DNA from: Harmonia axyridis | Lineage: Eukaryota; Arthropoda; Insecta; Coleoptera; Coccinellidae | DNA length: 64,000 bases | Assembly: GCF_914767665.1 (NCBI RefSeq) | Contig: NC_059503.1 | Coordinates: 12,276,001-12,340,000, forward strand | Reading direction: 5' to 3' | Shown: in pieces, positions 61,228 to 64,000 of the stretch | Numbering within the stretch: the stretch's first letter is position 1 | Layout: the number at the start of each line of letters is the position of its first letter | Position numbers and translations under genes: made by a program | The notes under the pieces: generated by a model | Databases searched by the model: none | Told to the model about the DNA's origin: nothing | What the model saw: the letters and a program-made list of their open reading frames with translations, nothing else

Positions 61228-61745
61228 ATCATTTCAATAGATCTTTTTTTTTTTTTCAATGTAATAAATATGTACCTAGACACATTAAAATAATAGTGTT
61301 CTGAAAATCAGTTTTTTTACTACTACATGTTTTTTCTTTATTCATCAAAATACACTTTAAGTCACTAATTTTTTAAATTTACATATCTTTTACTTCTACA
61401 AAAATTTATTGACTCAGCTCAATTAAATCAAAGTGAATTAAATTATTACTCAAACCTAATATAATAGAATTGCCTGTTTAATTAGCTATGCATGCTCATG
61501 AAGTTCCGTTTCCTGATAAATTTTCACAAAATGTTTTAATTATCTTGGAATCCGATACGAAATATAGCTTTTGACATTGAGATTCCGTTACTCAATTGTT
61601 CCGATGCGTGTTTTTTTTGTTTTCGAGAATGACATAGAAATACAGGATGTTCTATGGAGCCTAACGTTTCAACGCCCTTCATTATTTAACTCTAAATTCA
61701 CGAATGTATCAAACCTGAAACGGTGAAAGTAACACCGTTTGTGAA
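61228..61745. other. Spacer between the two mariner copies
   Basis: AT-rich, with a poly-T run near 61243; it includes the second copy of the dispersed repeat (61612-61730) also seen at 58205. No gene. Confidence 0.5.
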
Positions 61746-62679
61746 GGGTGTTTTTTTAGAGTTATAGAACTTTAAATTGCAATAAAACAACGATGGATTA
61801 TTCGATTGACATGAATTCTATTTATCCGCAAGATAATCTTGTGGCATTACATTTTAAATATGATTTTTGGCATATGACCGTCATGGCTGGCTCGGATGTA
61901 GTATAATTTGGACGTCCAATTTTCGATGACTTTTTCCAACATTTGTGGCCGTATATCGGCAATAACACGGCGAATGCTGTCTTCCAAATGGTCAAGGGTT
62001 TGTGGCTTATCCGCATAGACCAATGACTTAACATAGCCCCACAGAAAGTAGTCTAGCGGTGTTAAATCACAACATCTTGGATGCCAATTCAAAGGTCCAA
62101 AACGTGAAATTAGGCGGTCATCAAACGTGTCTTTCAATGAATCGATTGTGTCACGAGCTGTGTGACATGTTGCGCCGTCTTGTTGGAACCACAGCTCCTG
62201 GACATCATGGTTGTTCACTTCAGGAATGAAAAAGTTAGTAATCATGGCTCTATACCGATCACCATTGACTGTAACGTTCTGGCCATCATCGTTTTTGAAG
62301 AAGTACGGACAATGATTCCACCATCCCATAAAGTGCACCAAACAGTCAGTTTTTCTGGATGTAACGGTGTTTCGACATACACTTGAGGATTAGCTTCACT
62401 CCAAATGCGGCAATTTTGTTTGTTGACGTAGCCATTCAACCAGAAGTGCGCTTTATCGCTGAACAAAATAAAATGGACGTAGTGCGCGATACGTATTCCG
62501 CACAGAACCATTATAATCGAAATAAAATTGCACTATTTGCAAGCGTTGTTCAGACCTGAGTCTATTCATGATGAATTGTCAAACCAAACTGAGAATAAAT
62601 CACTTGACAGCTGTTAAATCGGTCGCCATCTTGAACAGTAATGCCAACTTAAAGTTATATACCTCGAAAAAAAACACCC
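61746..62679 (-). mobile_element. Rosa-like (DD41D) mariner derivative, copy 2
   Basis: 934 bp with the same ends as copy 1 and the same truncated, frameshifted transposase. Here FSDKAHFWLNGYVNKQ keeps the two residues lost in copy 1, and the C-terminal part is more complete (MLEKVIENW). Same orientation as copy 1, about 520 bp apart. The first block reads FSDKAHF, with Lys where FSDEAHF is usual. Confidence 0.88.
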
Positions 62680-63535
62680 GTTATATACACGTTGTCATAT
62701 TGATAAAAAAAACCGTCAATTTTGTTTTTGAGCTTTTTAGGATGACCATTCATTTCATTCCCAAAAAATTCAAGAATGATGAAATGATATGATGATGGAT
62801 ATCATCATAAAAAAAGTCTCATTCAAGGACAAATTTCAAAATCTTAATTTTTCTATCCGAGAAGACCTCTGTTTCCTTTTCAATGTGACACCGCGTATAT
62901 AGGTACTATATGAAATACCTATGCTGGGAAAAACACAATCAGCCCGAAGCATAATGAGAACAACAGATAGTAAACACAATCTGAATAGATCGTGAATTTA
63001 CCTATAAAGGTTTGTTAGAAATAGAAAACTATAAAGAGGTTTCGTAATCAGTCGTTAAAAGTTGAATTATATGACTCTGTTTTGTCCCCATGTTAATTAA
63101 TATTGCGATTTTCCCTTTCGATATAGCACATTGCAATTGACACGATTTCATTGAATGAACCTTCCGTAGTATATTGAATAATAATGTATTCAAACTCGCA
63201 GTTTCATTACCTTCCTTAACGATAAATATTTACAAGCATTGAAAATGCCATTTGTACATTTGATGTTGTAGGACATTAAGCATGAGAAAAGCATGAAAAC
63301 GTGAATTCAGCGTGGTAAAAGTTAGCCTTAAAAAGGTTGGGTTTATGTCTCAAGTAGTGCCATTCTTCCAAAAATGGACTAGTTTTCATGTTTTTGTTAA
63401 GGATTAATTCTAAAAATTTAAGTAAAATGAAACAAAAATGTGGAAGAATCATTGAAATATCTCTAGAAATGAAAAAGTTATGGGACTTTGAAGTTGCGCT
63501 TGAAAGAATAATTTCATAGTACGCAGCGTCTAGTG
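62680..63535. other. AT-rich intergenic DNA
   Basis: Nothing recognised apart from a short GATGATGATATC-type repeat near 62780-62800. Confidence 0.35.
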
Positions 63536-63536
63536 A

Positions 63537-63800
63537 GTGACGTCACGCCACTTACACGAGGCGACTGGTATTCGCAGAGTGCTTACGAATCATTGGTGTA
63601 CAATCACTTGTGCCGTTCGTGTCGTGTTTTTTCGTTACACGATGGCTGAAATAAAAAAAAATCCTACAAACATTGTATTGTGCCTATGTGTGCAAGTACA
63701 TAAATATGTTTTGCCATTGATAATGGATAGACTTCAACAACCAGTACTCAACTACAAACTGCTTATGAAACGTTTTTTAAATAAATCATCGTTATAAGTT
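63537..63800 (+). pseudogene. Possible degraded THAP-like element fragment
   Basis: The region starts with GTGACGTCACG near 63538 and has an ATG at 63642 followed by a Lys/Asn-rich start. One frame over, it reads CIVPMCAS, which resembles the first zinc-binding pair of THAP domains. A frameshift and stop would be needed to explain it, so this is a weak call. It faces the partial exon at 63965. Confidence 0.2.
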
Positions 63801-63837
63801 GAACCATGATGAAGCAAACTCAAATGTAGATACTTAC

Positions 63838-63965
63838 TTGAAAAGTTTAACTCCTTTTATTTCAGCACTGACATAAGATGGATTTGAAGAAAAAAACTCC
63901 ACCACTGCGAATATATCTATTTTAGGCAAATTGTCACTTTGTCCTTTCACGAAGCCTTCTTCCAT
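63838..63965 (-). CDS. Partial first coding exon of an unidentified protein, probably element-borne
   Basis: From the ATG at 63965 the minus strand encodes MEEGFVKGQSDNLPKIDIFA and continues through SSNPSYVSAEIKGVKLF to a strong donor (TTCAA|GTAAGTATC) at 63838/63837: 42 codons plus two bases. I think this opening resembles a family of insect hypothetical proteins often found near transposon-like genes, but I cannot name it securely. No matching downstream exon was found at lower coordinates before the sequence degenerates, so the gene may be broken or have a long intron. An upstream ATG is closed immediately by a stop. Confidence 0.4.
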
Positions 63966-64000
63966 TATGGTGACATAAAAACAAAACTCGAGTTAAAACT

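Noticed and set aside
1..64000. tRNA or rRNA genes
   Set aside because: No cloverleaf with A and B boxes or rRNA motif was recognised on either strand by eye.

Overview
The window is AT-rich, intron-containing animal DNA. Ribosomal protein, Raf, haspin and ciliary genes of arthropod type, short GT-AG introns and rosa-like mariner and other DNA-transposon debris point to an insect, probably holometabolous and possibly a beetle. No bacterial or viral gene organisation was seen. Exon boundaries below were placed by hand from splice-site sequence, reading phase and family conservation.

The supported genes lie between 9.1 and 31.7 kb. A seven-exon CIMIP2/FAM166 ciliary microtubule inner protein gene (+, 9138-13839) runs tail to tail with a haspin histone H3 kinase gene (-, 21543-13987); the stop codons are about 150 bp apart. 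Haspin is head to head, about 550 bp apart, with RpL15 (+, 22088-23370), which has a TOP-like start. RpL15 converges on a B-Raf-type Raf kinase gene (-, 26757-24482). Upstream of Raf is a small three-exon secreted Kazal-type inhibitor (-, 31684-28435). Haspin acts at mitotic chromatin, Raf in MAPK signalling, CIMIP2 in axonemes and RpL15 in the ribosome. They share no pathway: this is an ordinary gene-dense patch.

The flanks (1-9.1 kb and 31.7-64 kb) hold no gene I can support. They carry decayed mariner copies (about 1.6-2.05, 3.84-4.01, 10.5-11.26 kb in a CIMIP2 intron, and a near-identical pair at 60.3-61.2 and 61.7-62.7 kb), foldback elements and MITEs, and a 408-bp tandem repeat that carries a small conserved ORF. 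Two GC-richer islands (40.25-41.4 and 53.78-54.25 kb) look like non-coding first exons or regulatory DNA of a gene beyond the window. At the right edge there is one partial exon of an unidentified, probably element-borne, protein.

Most notable: Ala at the Raf positions equivalent to BRAF V600 and S605; an RTYG motif at the haspin N-terminus with an unresolved exon junction ahead of the kinase domain; two mariner copies sharing the same N-terminal deletion and frameshift; several foldback structures, including a pre-miRNA-like hairpin at 52.35 kb.
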